A stretch of DNA of 64,000 bases from contig NZ_CP014870.1 in NCBI RefSeq assembly GCF_001661075.1, positions 682,001 through 746,000 on the forward strand, given 5' to 3'. Of this stretch, positions 28,001-39,548 are shown in pieces. The notes below the pieces were generated by a model. It was not told where the DNA came from, searched no databases, and worked only from the letters and a program-made list of their open reading frames with translations. Both the position numbers and the translations under genes were made by a program. Source of the stretch: Pseudomonas silesiensis. Its GTDB lineage: Bacteria > Pseudomonadota > Gammaproteobacteria > Pseudomonadales > Pseudomonadaceae. Position 1 is the stretch's first letter. The number at the start of each line of letters is the position of its first letter.

Positions 28001-28882
28001 GCGGCCTTCATGCAGCTGGCGCTGGCGGCGGCGCGAATTCAGCAGCGCGATGAACGGCAGCAGGGAGAGGGCCAGCCCCAGCAGGCATTTGCCGATGAAC
28101 GCCGGCAACAGTTGTTCAATCGCTCGTAGTCGATCGAACAGCCCGCGCAGTTGCCAATCGCTGCTGCTAAGGGGAACTGTCAACACGCTGTTGGCCAACT
28201 CGTCCTGGGTCAGCGCGCTGGGCCTGGCCATGGGCAGCGTCTGATCGCGGCTGATGACCTGTTGATCGACGCGGTTTTCCACCAGCCAGAGTGGGCGGAT
28301 GCCGGTTTCGTTTTGTTTGGTCAGTGCTGCGAAAAACGTCGGCGCCAGGCGCAAGGCCCAGTAGCCACGGGAGCTGCCGCTGGCTTGATGCAACAGCAGA
28401 TACACTACTGAGCCATCGTCGGCATTGCTGAAATAATGGGCCTGGCGGCGGCTGCGGCGGACCAGGTCGCTCAGGTAGTCGGCGTCCTGACTGTCGGCGG
28501 CGCTGTCGCTGAGGATTTTTCCGGAAGGGCTGAGCAATGCCAGGCTGCGCAGGTCGGGTAACGACTGTCGCAGTTTGCGCAGCAGGGCCTGCTGTTCGTC
28601 GGCGCTTTGCGGTTGTTCGACGATCGGTAGCAGGTTGAGGGCGATCTGCGCATTCAGCCCCATGTTCAGACTGACTTGCGCAGCCAGGTCGGCGGTGTAC
28701 TCGATGGTGTACTGACGCTGGTTTTTCTGGGTTTCGCCAAGCTGATCCAGCAACTGCCAGAACAGTAGTGCGAGCAGCAATAGAACCAGTGTCGCCAGTG
28801 CGCCCTTCAAGGTTCCGCGCAGGGGCGACGCGGTCGCAGGATCGAGTGGGCTCACGGAAGCTGGCGGGGTGGCGTTAGGCAA
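25034..28882 (-). CDS. morA: GGDEF-EAL c-di-GMP enzyme, MorA-like
   Basis: A 1282-residue membrane sensor that both makes and degrades c-di-GMP. In order: a membrane helix (about 28-46), a periplasmic sensor region, a second membrane region (about 262-285), several PAS domains (about 300-840), GGDEF with intact ARMGGDEF (about residue 925), and EAL with intact EALLRW (about 1057) and [13 protein letters not shown]. All catalytic motifs are complete. The neighbour glyA and domain order match MorA (PA4601), a regulator of motility and biofilm; this protein is shorter than the roughly 1400 residues I recall. The start is TTG, with AGGA 6 bases upstream. Confidence 0.9.
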   Translation of the reverse strand: MPNATPPASVSPLDPATASPLRGTLKGALATLVLLLLALLFWQLLDQLGETQKNQRQYTIEYTADLAAQVSLNMGLNAQIALNLLPIVEQPQSADEQQALLRKLRQSLPDLRSLALLSPSGKILSDSAADSQDADYLSDLVRRSRRQAHYFSNADDGSVVYLLLHQASGSSRGYWALRLAPTFFAALTKQNETGIRPLWLVENRVDQQVISRDQTLPMARPSALTQDELANSVLTVPLSSSDWQLRGLFDRLRAIEQLLPAFIGKCLLGLALSLLPFIALLNSRRRQRQLHEGRRRYQDIFEGTGVALCVLDVSGLKSFFNKARLHSSEQLQAWLEIPEQRQQLLRELRITEVNQVALQLLNVKSTEHAWRLLIDGDPQDGNAVGDQVLEAVLNQHKQLELEIKLQDANDCDQHLWLVLRLPEDQDDCHALILSITDITRRKLVELSLLEREGFWSDVVRTVPDHLYVQDVISQRMIFSNHHLGQTLGYNRTELHQMGEYFWEILLHADDAGFYHRSRQHQRQAGYSQLLQCQLRFQHRDGSWRRFEIREQALARDAQGQVTRIIGVAKDITEQIEASESLRDSEQRYRMLAESISDVIFSTDSKMALNFVSPSVQAVLGYDVDWIFQHGWQSTIANPQQLIGIHSLMDRLSKALDKPEQLTLLRNQVQTQLFLFDCLRADGRKIPIELRLVLVWDELGGFEGVLGVGRDISQRRRAEKDLRMAATVFEHSTSAILITDPAGYIVQANEAFSRVSGYAVEQVLDQLPNMLTVDEQQEAHLRYVLKQLHQHSTWEGEVWLKRRNGEHYPAWVGITAVLDDEGDLASYVCFFSDISERKASEQRIHRLAYYDALTHLPNRTLFQDRLHTALQSAERQKSWVVLMFLDLDRFKPINDSLGHAAGDRMLKEMATRLLGCVDDDDTVARMGGDEFTLLLQPRVNRETALNRAIHVAEQILASLVKPFVLEGREFFVTASIGIALSPQDGNELSQLMKNADTAMYHAKERGKNNFQFYQADMNASALERLELESDLRHAMEQNEFVLYYQPQFSGDGKRLTGAEALLRWRHPRRGLVPPGDFIPVLEELGLVVDVGDWVIREACRQLKSWHQAKVRVPKVSVNISTRQFSDGQLGTRIATILQETGLPPECLELELTESILMREVSEAMQILAGLKNLGLSIAVDDFGTGYSSLNYLKQFPIDVLKIDRSFVDGLPSGEQDAQIARAIIAMAHSLNLAVIAEGVETHEQLDFLREHGCDEVQGYLFGRPMPASRFEAQFSNDALFIFD

Positions 28883-29166
28883 ACTGTAATCCTGCTGTTT
28901 GGCTGGACTGACGCGACGTGCACTATAAGCCGGACGCCCGGAGGGCGGCTAGCATGCCTTGAGTTGTGGCAAAGTGCCAGTCCCGCCCGGCTGGACTGCC
29001 CTTCGTCATTCAGGTAGCTTTGCCGGTTACGCGGGAGCGTTCCAGCTCCTAGAATCAGACTTTTTCAGCGCGCACGCATTGGTCCACATCAAGCGGCAAC
29101 GCGCACAGTCTGGCCGGGCATCGCCCGCGCTCCAATCATTCATCAGTCACTGACCCAAGGTTCTCC

Positions 29167-30831
<1,665 letters not shown>

Positions 30832-30848
30832 TTTCGGGTTGGTTGCAT

Positions 30849-30883
30849 AAAAAACGGAGCCTTCGAGGGCTCCGTTTTTTTTT
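30849..30883 (+). terminator. Terminator of ettA
   Basis: A 9-bp stem AACGGAGCC/GGCTCCGTT with a 6-base loop, A's before it and nine T's after, 20 bases past the ettA stop codon. Confidence 0.9.
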
Positions 30884-30911
30884 GCATTTTTTCAGGCGCA
30901 CCGAGGTGTAT

Positions 30912-31006
30912 TCATCGCAGGCAAGCCAGCTCCCACAGGGAATGAGTAATGCCCAGAATGTGTGTGCACCACTAAAAACTGTGGGAGCTGGCTTGCCAGC
31001 GATGGC
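30912..31006. repeat. REP pair in reversed arrangement
   Basis: Arms GCAAGCCAGCTCCCACAG and CTGTGGGAGCTGGCTTGCC face each other with their GTGGGAG ends inward, opposite to the other pairs in the window. Both arms share the AGCTGGCTTGCC core. Confidence 0.75.
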
Positions 31007-31185
31007 GGTGCCGCTTGTGGTGCGAAACTCTGGTTGTGAATCCCTATTCAGGTGCAAAATCAGCCAGAAAACAGTATTAATTTATATCCTGTGCACCATT
31101 TAATTTCACAAATGCGACATATTGCTCTGTTCCTGTGCGCAACCAGTTTGTTAAAGTCCGGCCCAATCTATTCCTACGACAATAA

Positions 31186-33032
<1,847 letters not shown>

Positions 33033-33102
33033 GGTTTTCTCCCGTTATAGGGGTTGGGCCATGGTCGCAGGCTTTTAGTTTCGATGGATGCCTGTCAGCG
33101 AC

Positions 33103-33459
33103 TTATTGCGAGCGATAGGCGCGGGCGGCGTCCTGATCTTTTTGCTGTTGCCAGGCTTTTTCCCGCTCATCCCAATGCTGGCTGCGATAGTCTTCGCGGT
33201 CCTCGCTTTCGCGCATGGCCTGGCATTGGCGAAAGCCATCGCTCCAGCCTTCGGCGTAGTTCTTGTCCTTGAGGTAGCGCGGGACGTTCTTGCGGAACTC
33301 ACCGGTGATTGCCCCGGCGGCTTGCCGGCCGCTGCTGCAGCCATCATCGAAGCCATCGGCGAATGCCGGCGGGTAACCCTTGGCGATCAAGTCTTCATGG
33401 GTCGTCTGGCAACCTGCGATCAACATCAACAACCCCACCATACCCACGCAACGCCACAT
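33103..33459 (-). CDS. Small lipoprotein of unknown function
   Basis: A 118-residue protein with a signal peptide ending in the lipobox LIAGC (Cys17), so it should be lipidated at the membrane. The mature part has GYPPAFADGFDDGCSSGRQA and YAEGWSDGFRQC, which look like two copies of a short aromatic-glycine-aspartate motif, with paired cysteines. No known family is recognised. It stands alone, with a REPIN on its 5' side. Confidence 0.8.
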   Translation of the reverse strand: MWRCVGMVGLLMLIAGCQTTHEDLIAKGYPPAFADGFDDGCSSGRQAAGAITGEFRKNVPRYLKDKNYAEGWSDGFRQCQAMRESEDREDYRSQHWDEREKAWQQQKDQDAARAYRSQ

Positions 33460-33562
33460 CTCGGACTCCCGGGCCGTTCAACGGCCTATGAGCGAAGTCT
33501 AGGAGTGGATTCGTCAGGCGATTGTGCAAGGGCTGTGAAAAATCCATTGAACGCCACAAAAA

Positions 33563-33680
33563 CCTGTAGGAGCGAGCTCGCTCGCGATGGACGTTAACGA
33601 TGATGCGGGCTGCCTGGATGAACGTGGTGGGCTTACGTCCATCGTCGGAACGCCGCCCGGAGCAAGCTCGCTCCTACAGG
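33563..33680. repeat. REP pair with variant right arm
   Basis: The left arm is the common TAGGAGCGAGCTCGCTCGCG. The right arm contains GTCGGAACGCCGCCCGG inserted before AGCAAGCTCGCTCC. The same insertion occurs in the copy at 38881-38989. Confidence 0.8.
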
Positions 33681-33688
33681 GGGGGCGG

Positions 33689-35542
33689 TCAGTAGTGATA
33701 CCACTTCAGCTCAAGCATCACTTCGTTCTCGGGTGAGGCCAGGTGGCTGAATTCGCGCTGTGCGCTCAGGCGAAGCCCCAGGTTGCGCGACAATTCCCAC
33801 TGTTGATTCAGGCTCACGCTGCGACGCACTTCACCATTGGTGAAGAAATCGCCCTTGGCCTCCAGGCTGAAATTGCCCAGCCGGTTGTTCCACAGCAGCC
33901 CGGTGTTGAAACCGGCCGCTGGCGCAAAGAAGCCTGCAAAGTCATTGTTGTGTTCCACGCGTACGGTGCCCAAGGCGAAACCGAGCATGTCCTCGCCCAG
34001 TTGCCAGGTACCGCCGCCACCGCCGTTGACATGGCTCACCAACGTTTCGTCGTCATGCTTGCCCGGTACGCGCTCCAGGCCGCCGGTGACTTGCCACGAG
34101 AGCGGTTGCAACAGCTCGTTGCGCGGGGTCAGGGAGCGGATGGTCGCCAGGTCCAGTTGCTGCAACTGCCACTGGTTGCCTTCGTACTGACGCAATTTCA
34201 TCTGCAGGATTTCAATCTGCGCACCGAGCGGGAAACTCTCGGAGTTGTCATTGAGGTCGTGATAGGCCATGCGCAGGCCGTATTCCCCAAAAGCCTTGTC
34301 GCCCCGCGTGCCGATACCCGCCTGCCAGGTGCGGGACTCATGGCCGTCCTCGGGCAGGCCGGGTTGGGGGATGTCCAGCTCCGGTGCCGGATTCCGGTTG
34401 ATCGCCCGCAGCAGTTCGAAACTGCGCTGTGCCCGTTGCGGGTCGCGTTCCTGGCCGTTGGCGCGGTAGCGCTCCAACCGGTACGCGGCATCGATGATCA
34501 GCGCCTGGCGGTCGCGGGCTTGAGCCTTGAACGCCGGGGTTTGCAATTGCTGCTGGTCGGCGCTGACGTTCAACACCCACTGCTGCTCTTCATCGGTCAA
34601 GGGTTCGGCGCGGCTGAGCAACTCACGCTCCCGGGACGGACGATACTCAATGGATTCCACCAGCCCGGCTTCTTTCACCGCCTTGACGGTGTCGGTGGGG
34701 ATCGCGGTCAGCGGGAATTGTCCGGTCAGCCGCAGGCTCGGGCGGGCCACCTGCAGCAGTTCCAGCAGGCGATAAGAGCAGTTTTCGTCGAAGAAGAAAT
34801 AGTCGAACTGGATCTGTTTCAGTTCCCAGACATGCTCGACCATGCGTTCGGTTTCTTGTTGAGTCAGGTTCAATCGGTATTCCCACAGATCACGATTTTC
34901 CAGGCTGCGGTATTCCGAGAGTTTTTCCTGGTAAGGCACCAGCGCGAATAGCCCCGGATAGCCGCCCATCAAGCCCTTCCAGGCATACAGGATGCTGTTG
35001 TCCGAGCCTTCGATGTAAGCACCGAAGTTGATCGCGTAACTGAGCAGGGCGGTTTGATCGCGCTGCACGTCCGCCTGGTCTATGCGCAGCAGGGTGTGGC
35101 CGAACATCGATGAAGGGCTGTTCAGATAGGCCGCAGGGAAAATCATCACCGCGCTGTGGGGCGAGACATCCTTGAACCATTGCTTGAATTCGCGGCAGTC
35201 CGGCGCCGGCAGATCGTTCAGCTCGAGTTGCGCCTTCAGCCAGCGGGTGCGGGCGGGGTAGACGCATTGTGCATGCTGTTCGCCGGCACTTGCGGGGGCA
35301 TACAGCGCCTGGAGCGTCGCGGTCAGCTCGCGGTCGGGGTGTTCGTTGCCGTCGGGCGCGAGAAAGAATTTCCTGTCACTGACATAGCTGCGCCAGCCGC
35401 CGAGCTTGGCGGTTTCGTAATGGCCCAGGGAGATCCAGAAAGGGTCGTTGGCCAGTTGCTGCAAACGTTGATTGTCGATGTGTGGCGCGGCGGACAGCGG
35501 GGCACAGACACAGAGCGCCAGCCAGGCAAGGCGTTTGAGCAT
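33689..35542 (-). CDS. Periplasmic/outer-membrane DUF4105 protein
   Basis: A 617-residue protein with a signal peptide (MLKRLAWLALCVCAPLSAAP). The N-terminal half matches DUF4105, with SSMFGHTLLRID, the repeated LVPYQEKLSEY and a conserved ENCSYRLLELL containing Cys. The C-terminal part has the alternating hydrophobic pattern of an outer-membrane beta-barrel and ends in the aromatic ELKWYHY. The DUF4105 core resembles papain-like folds in fold predictions I recall, which is uncertain. The DUF3015 gene is upstream on the same strand by 108 bases, a pairing common in pseudomonads. Confidence 0.75.
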   Translation of the reverse strand: MLKRLAWLALCVCAPLSAAPHIDNQRLQQLANDPFWISLGHYETAKLGGWRSYVSDRKFFLAPDGNEHPDRELTATLQALYAPASAGEQHAQCVYPARTRWLKAQLELNDLPAPDCREFKQWFKDVSPHSAVMIFPAAYLNSPSSMFGHTLLRIDQADVQRDQTALLSYAINFGAYIEGSDNSILYAWKGLMGGYPGLFALVPYQEKLSEYRSLENRDLWEYRLNLTQQETERMVEHVWELKQIQFDYFFFDENCSYRLLELLQVARPSLRLTGQFPLTAIPTDTVKAVKEAGLVESIEYRPSRERELLSRAEPLTDEEQQWVLNVSADQQQLQTPAFKAQARDRQALIIDAAYRLERYRANGQERDPQRAQRSFELLRAINRNPAPELDIPQPGLPEDGHESRTWQAGIGTRGDKAFGEYGLRMAYHDLNDNSESFPLGAQIEILQMKLRQYEGNQWQLQQLDLATIRSLTPRNELLQPLSWQVTGGLERVPGKHDDETLVSHVNGGGGGTWQLGEDMLGFALGTVRVEHNNDFAGFFAPAAGFNTGLLWNNRLGNFSLEAKGDFFTNGEVRRSVSLNQQWELSRNLGLRLSAQREFSHLASPENEVMLELKWYHY

Positions 35543-35650
35543 AGTGAGCAACTTAAGTCGAAAGGAACAAAGACCCAAAGGAGGGCAGGCCAAAAAGGGC
35601 CAGGTTCAAAAAATAAAGCCCGCTCCCGAATAGGTGCGGGCGGGTCGAGC

Positions 35651-36139
35651 TTAAGCTTGAGTGGCGTACTTGACCAGACGCGGATCGTTTTTCAGGACTG
35701 CCAGGGTGTTGGTATGCACGTCTTCAGCGGTGACGTCCGCCTTGCTGAAGATCTGCTGGAAGTGCTCGTGAGTCACGGCGGCGAAGTGCGCACGGTCTTC
35801 CGGCGCCACGCCCAGTACCACGGCATAGGTCGTCAGCGCTTCGCCCTGACCTTTAGCCATGTCTTCGGACAGCTCGTTCATCATGCCATTCATGGCCAGC
35901 CAGGATTTGCCGCCATAGGTCAGCGACGCATTCGTCGAGCAACCGTTGGTGCCCGAGGTCATACCGAAGGTTGCGTTGCCGGAGGTGCCGTTGGTGGTGG
36001 ATGCCAGGAAGTGAGCCGGGGTGCCACGCTGACCTTCGAACAGCATGTTGCCCCAACCGCAATCCGGGCCGCCTGGCGCCTGAGCCATGGCGTTGATGGA
36101 TACAGCGGTGAAGAGAGTACCGAGAAGAATCCGTTTCAT
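35651..36139 (-). CDS. DUF3015 exported protein
   Basis: A 162-residue exported protein with a signal peptide (MKRILLGTLFTAVSINAMAQA). The mature N-terminus has GGPDCGWGNMLFEGQRG and a SGTNGCST segment, matching DUF3015, with two cysteines likely disulfide-bonded. The C-terminal half is helical. Function is unknown. It shares orientation with the downstream DUF4105 gene, suggesting an envelope operon. Confidence 0.85.
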   Translation of the reverse strand: MKRILLGTLFTAVSINAMAQAPGGPDCGWGNMLFEGQRGTPAHFLASTTNGTSGNATFGMTSGTNGCSTNASLTYGGKSWLAMNGMMNELSEDMAKGQGEALTTYAVVLGVAPEDRAHFAAVTHEHFQQIFSKADVTAEDVHTNTLAVLKNDPRLVKYATQA

Positions 36140-36413
36140 AGCTATGTTCTCTTTGTGTGCATTCCAATGGACAGGGTCTGGCCCGATCTGGCGCCAGTGG
36201 GCCGGTTATTGTTCCAGCCGCGCAGTTTGGAGTTTAGGCACGTTCCAGGGGTTCCGTGATTTTTTGCAATATATTCGCTGAAAACCTTGATTTAGACCCG
36301 GCCTGCCTGGAGATGCCGCTTTGACTATGCTTTCGCTTGAGGCGCGCCTTGCAAGTGATGCATGGGCAGCGCCAGAATGCCGCTATCTGCCCCGCCTGAT
36401 GTAAGGAAGCCCG

Positions 36414-38852
36414 ATGCCTGATCCTGTTGCTGCCAGCTTGCGTCTAGCGCCCGAAGCGCTGACCCGTCCGTTTTCCGCTGAACAGTTCAGCTTCTCTACC
36501 ACCAATGATCTGGAGCCCTTTCGCGGTGTGCTTGGCCAGGAACGTGCGGTCGAAGCCTTGCAGTTCGGTGTGGCCATGCCACGCCCCGGTTACAACGTAT
36601 TCGTCATGGGCGAGCCCGGCACTGGCCGGTTTTCGTTCGTCAAACGCTACCTGAAAGCCGAAGGCAAACGCCTGCAGACCCCGGCGGACTGGGTCTACGT
36701 CAACAATTTCGAGGATCCTCGCGAGCCGCGCGCCCTGGAATTGCCCGCAGGTACCGCCGGTGCCTTCATCGATGACATCAACGGTCTGATCGATAACCTG
36801 CTGGCGACGTTCCCGGCCGTGTTCGAGCACCCGTCGTACCAGCAGAAAAAAAGCGCCATCGATCGCGCGTTCAATCAACGCTATGACCGCGCGCTGGATG
36901 TGATCGAGCGCCTGGCACTCGAGAAAGACGTCGCGCTGTATCGCGACAGCAGCAACATCGCGTTCACCCCGATGTTTGAAGGCAAGGCGGTGGACGAAGC
37001 GGAATTCGCCCAGTTGCCGGAAGCCGATCGCGAGCGCTTCCACGACGACATTTCGTGGCTGGAAGAGCGGCTGAACGAAGAGCTCGCCAGCCTGGCGCAG
37101 TGGAAGCGCGAGTCGAGCAATCAACTGCGCCAGCTCAACGAAGAAACCATCACCCTGGCCTTGCAGCCATTGCTCGCGCCGCTGTCGGAAAAATACGCGG
37201 AAAACGCCGGTGTCTGCGGCTACTTGCAAGCGATGCAGGTGTACCTTCTCAAGACCGTGGTCGAGCAACTGGTGGATGACAGCAAGCCTGACGCGGTCGC
37301 GCGCAAACTGCTGGAAGAGCAGTACGCGCCGAGCCTGGTGGTCGGTCATCCGGCCAGCGGCGGTGCGCCAGTGGTCTTCGAGCCGCACCCGACTTACGAA
37401 AACCTGTTCGGCCGGATCGAGTACACCACCGATCAGGGCGCGCTGTACACGACCTACCGGCAATTGCGACCGGGGGCCTTTCACCGGGCCAACGGCGGGT
37501 TCCTGATCCTGGAAGCGGACAAAATGCTCAGCGAGCCGTTCGTATGGGATGCGCTCAAGCGCGCCCTGCAATCGCGCAAACTGAAAATGGAATCGCCGCT
37601 GGGCGAGATGGGGCGTTTCGCCACCGTGACCCTGACACCGCAACACATTCCGTTGCAGGTTAAAGTCATCATCATCGGCGCCCGGCAGCTGTACTACACG
37701 CTGCAAGACCTCGATCCGGACTTCCAGGAAATGTTCCGCGTCCTGGTGGATTTTGACGAAGACATCCCGATGGTCGACGAGAGCCTGGAGCAGTTCGCCC
37801 AGTTGCTCAAGACCCGCACCTCCGAAGAAGGCATGGCGCCGCTGACTGCCGATGCGGTGGCGCGCCTGGCGACGTACAGCGCGCGCCTGGCCGAACACCA
37901 GGGGCGTTTGTCGGCACGGATCGGTGATTTGTTCCAGCTGGTCAGCGAGGCGGATTTCATTCGTCACCTGGCGGGGGACGAGATGACCGACGCCGGGCAC
38001 ATCGAACGTGCGCTGAAAGCCAAGGCCACCCGCACCGGGCGCGTCTCGGCGCGGATTCTCGATGACATGCTGGCCGGGATCATTCTCATCGACACGGACG
38101 GTGCAGCCGTCGGCAAGTGCAACGGGCTGACGGTACTGGAAGTGGGCGACTCGGCCTTTGGTGTGCCGGCGCGGATTTCCGCCACGGTCTACCCGGGTGG
38201 CAGCGGCATCGTCGACATCGAGCGCGAGGTCAACCTCGGCCAGCCGATTCACTCCAAGGGCGTGATGATCCTCACCGGGTATCTGGGCAGCCGTTACGCC
38301 CAGGAATTCCCCCTGGCGATTTCCGCCAGTATCGCCCTGGAGCAATCCTACGGTTATGTCGATGGCGACAGTGCCTCGCTGGGCGAGGCCTGCACCCTGA
38401 TCTCGGCCCTGTCGAAAACCCCGCTCAAGCAGTGCTTTGCGATTACCGGCTCGATCAACCAGTTCGGTGAAGTGCAGGCGGTGGGCGGGGTCAACGAGAA
38501 AATCGAAGGCTTCTTCCGACTCTGCGAAGCCCGCGGGTTGACCGGTGAGCAGGGCGCGATCATTCCGCAGGCCAACGTTGCCACGCTGATGCTCGACGAG
38601 AAAGTGCTGGCCGCGGTGCGCGCGGGGCAGTTCCATGTCTACGCGGTACGTCAGGCGGACGAGGCGCTGAGCCTGCTGGTCGGTGAACCGGCGGGTGCGC
38701 CGGATGAGAATGGCGAATTCCCTGAAGGCAGCGTTAACGCGCGGGTGGTGGAGCGTTTGCGCGTGATCGCGGAAATGATCAGCGAGGAAGACCTCAAGGA
38801 GGCCGAGAAGGAAGCTGCGCTGGAAGCCTTGGTCGAGGCCAAACCGGCCTGA
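36414..38852 (+). CDS. Lon-like AAA protease (LonP/YcbZ family)
   Basis: An 812-residue protein. The AAA part has FVMGEPGTGRFSF (residues 63-75), in which Arg72 replaces the usual Walker A lysine, and a Walker B-like FLILEADKML (about 363-372). The C-terminal Lon domain has the Ser653/Lys696 dyad (DGDSASLGE and GGVNEKIEGF), spaced by 43 residues as in Lon. Peptidase activity should thus be intact while ATP binding is doubtful. AGGAAG precedes the start. Substrates are unknown. A long open frame on the opposite strand is a codon-bias shadow. Confidence 0.9.
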   Translation: MPDPVAASLRLAPEALTRPFSAEQFSFSTTNDLEPFRGVLGQERAVEALQFGVAMPRPGYNVFVMGEPGTGRFSFVKRYLKAEGKRLQTPADWVYVNNFEDPREPRALELPAGTAGAFIDDINGLIDNLLATFPAVFEHPSYQQKKSAIDRAFNQRYDRALDVIERLALEKDVALYRDSSNIAFTPMFEGKAVDEAEFAQLPEADRERFHDDISWLEERLNEELASLAQWKRESSNQLRQLNEETITLALQPLLAPLSEKYAENAGVCGYLQAMQVYLLKTVVEQLVDDSKPDAVARKLLEEQYAPSLVVGHPASGGAPVVFEPHPTYENLFGRIEYTTDQGALYTTYRQLRPGAFHRANGGFLILEADKMLSEPFVWDALKRALQSRKLKMESPLGEMGRFATVTLTPQHIPLQVKVIIIGARQLYYTLQDLDPDFQEMFRVLVDFDEDIPMVDESLEQFAQLLKTRTSEEGMAPLTADAVARLATYSARLAEHQGRLSARIGDLFQLVSEADFIRHLAGDEMTDAGHIERALKAKATRTGRVSARILDDMLAGIILIDTDGAAVGKCNGLTVLEVGDSAFGVPARISATVYPGGSGIVDIEREVNLGQPIHSKGVMILTGYLGSRYAQEFPLAISASIALEQSYGYVDGDSASLGEACTLISALSKTPLKQCFAITGSINQFGEVQAVGGVNEKIEGFFRLCEARGLTGEQGAIIPQANVATLMLDEKVLAAVRAGQFHVYAVRQADEALSLLVGEPAGAPDENGEFPEGSVNARVVERLRVIAEMISEEDLKEAEKEAALEALVEAKPA

Positions 38853-39204
38853 CGTACACCTGCCTGGAGTTATGTAGAGCCCCTGTGGGAGCGAGCTTGC
38901 TCGCGATAGCGACCTGACATCCAACATGTGTGTTGTCTGAAGGTCCGCAATCGTCGGAACGCCGCCCGGAGCAAGCTCGCTCCCACAGGTTTTTGTGTAT
39001 TGGCAAAATCGACATTCCATCCCAGAAAGTGCCATCACTCTGACGTCAATATTCACACAATGACCATTCGGCGCCTTGTGGTCTAACTTGACGTGCTAGT
39101 CAGACTTTTCTTCTATGATCAGGTCAAGGATATCGACAGTAATCACTGGATCGAGACAGCCTTCCTGTGGGGGCTGAATACCGGATCTACCGAGGGTCGC
39201 CGCC
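38853..39204. other. Gap with REPIN and possible promoter
   Basis: Holds the REPIN at 38881-38989. A possible sigma-70 promoter TTGACG (39088-39093)-N17-TTCTAT (39111-39116) lies upstream of the next gene. Between the promoter and the start codon at 39205 is an untranslated leader of about 80 bases. Confidence 0.5.
38881..38989. repeat. REP pair with variant right arm
   Basis: Left arm GTGGGAGCGAGCTTGCTCGCG. The right arm carries the GTCGGAACGCCGCCCGG variant also seen at 33563-33680. Confidence 0.8.
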
Positions 39205-39543
39205 ATGTCGCGCAACCTCTGCCTCACCCGTCAATGCCTGGGTCTTGTGACCCGTATCGAATGTTCCATCCGCCCATTGGCGGGGGATACGGGCATGTGG
39301 ACCTTGCTTTTCGCCGCCGGAATGGCGGGCGAACAACCTTCAGCCATCAAAGCTCAGGGCCCCTTCCATGGCCCCTTCGTGGCTGAATCAATCCTCGACA
39401 CCATTGTTGAAAGCCTGACCCTGCATGGCTATGAACTGGCTGATGACCCGCAAATCTGGTGCCTGCACCTGCAAGCCCAGCTGCGGGAAATCAATGGTGG
39501 CCGTTCGCGCAATCTCGGCTTTGAGTTCCGGCCCGACCGCTGA
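39205..39543 (+). CDS. Conserved hypothetical protein (PA4575-like position)
   Basis: A 112-residue soluble protein with no signal peptide or membrane helix; GAGGG precedes the ATG. No known domain is recognised. The sequence has GMWTLLFAAGMAGEQPSA and a C-terminal WCLHLQAQLREINGG. It lies where P. aeruginosa has a small hypothetical gene between the Lon-like protease and the YqhA gene, as I recall. The next gene is convergent, ending 5 bases from its stop. Confidence 0.75.
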   Translation: MSRNLCLTRQCLGLVTRIECSIRPLAGDTGMWTLLFAAGMAGEQPSAIKAQGPFHGPFVAESILDTIVESLTLHGYELADDPQIWCLHLQAQLREINGGRSRNLGFEFRPDR

Positions 39544-39548
39544 GTCGA

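Noticed and set aside
31081..31150. NtrC or sigma-54 control of gdhA
   Set aside because: Only a TGCACCA half-site is visible and no sigma-54 -24/-12 pair was found.
36444..39056. 870-codon open frame on the minus strand
   Set aside because: It lies antisense to the well-supported Lon-like protease; long reverse frames are expected in GC-rich codon use and the translation shows no family pattern.
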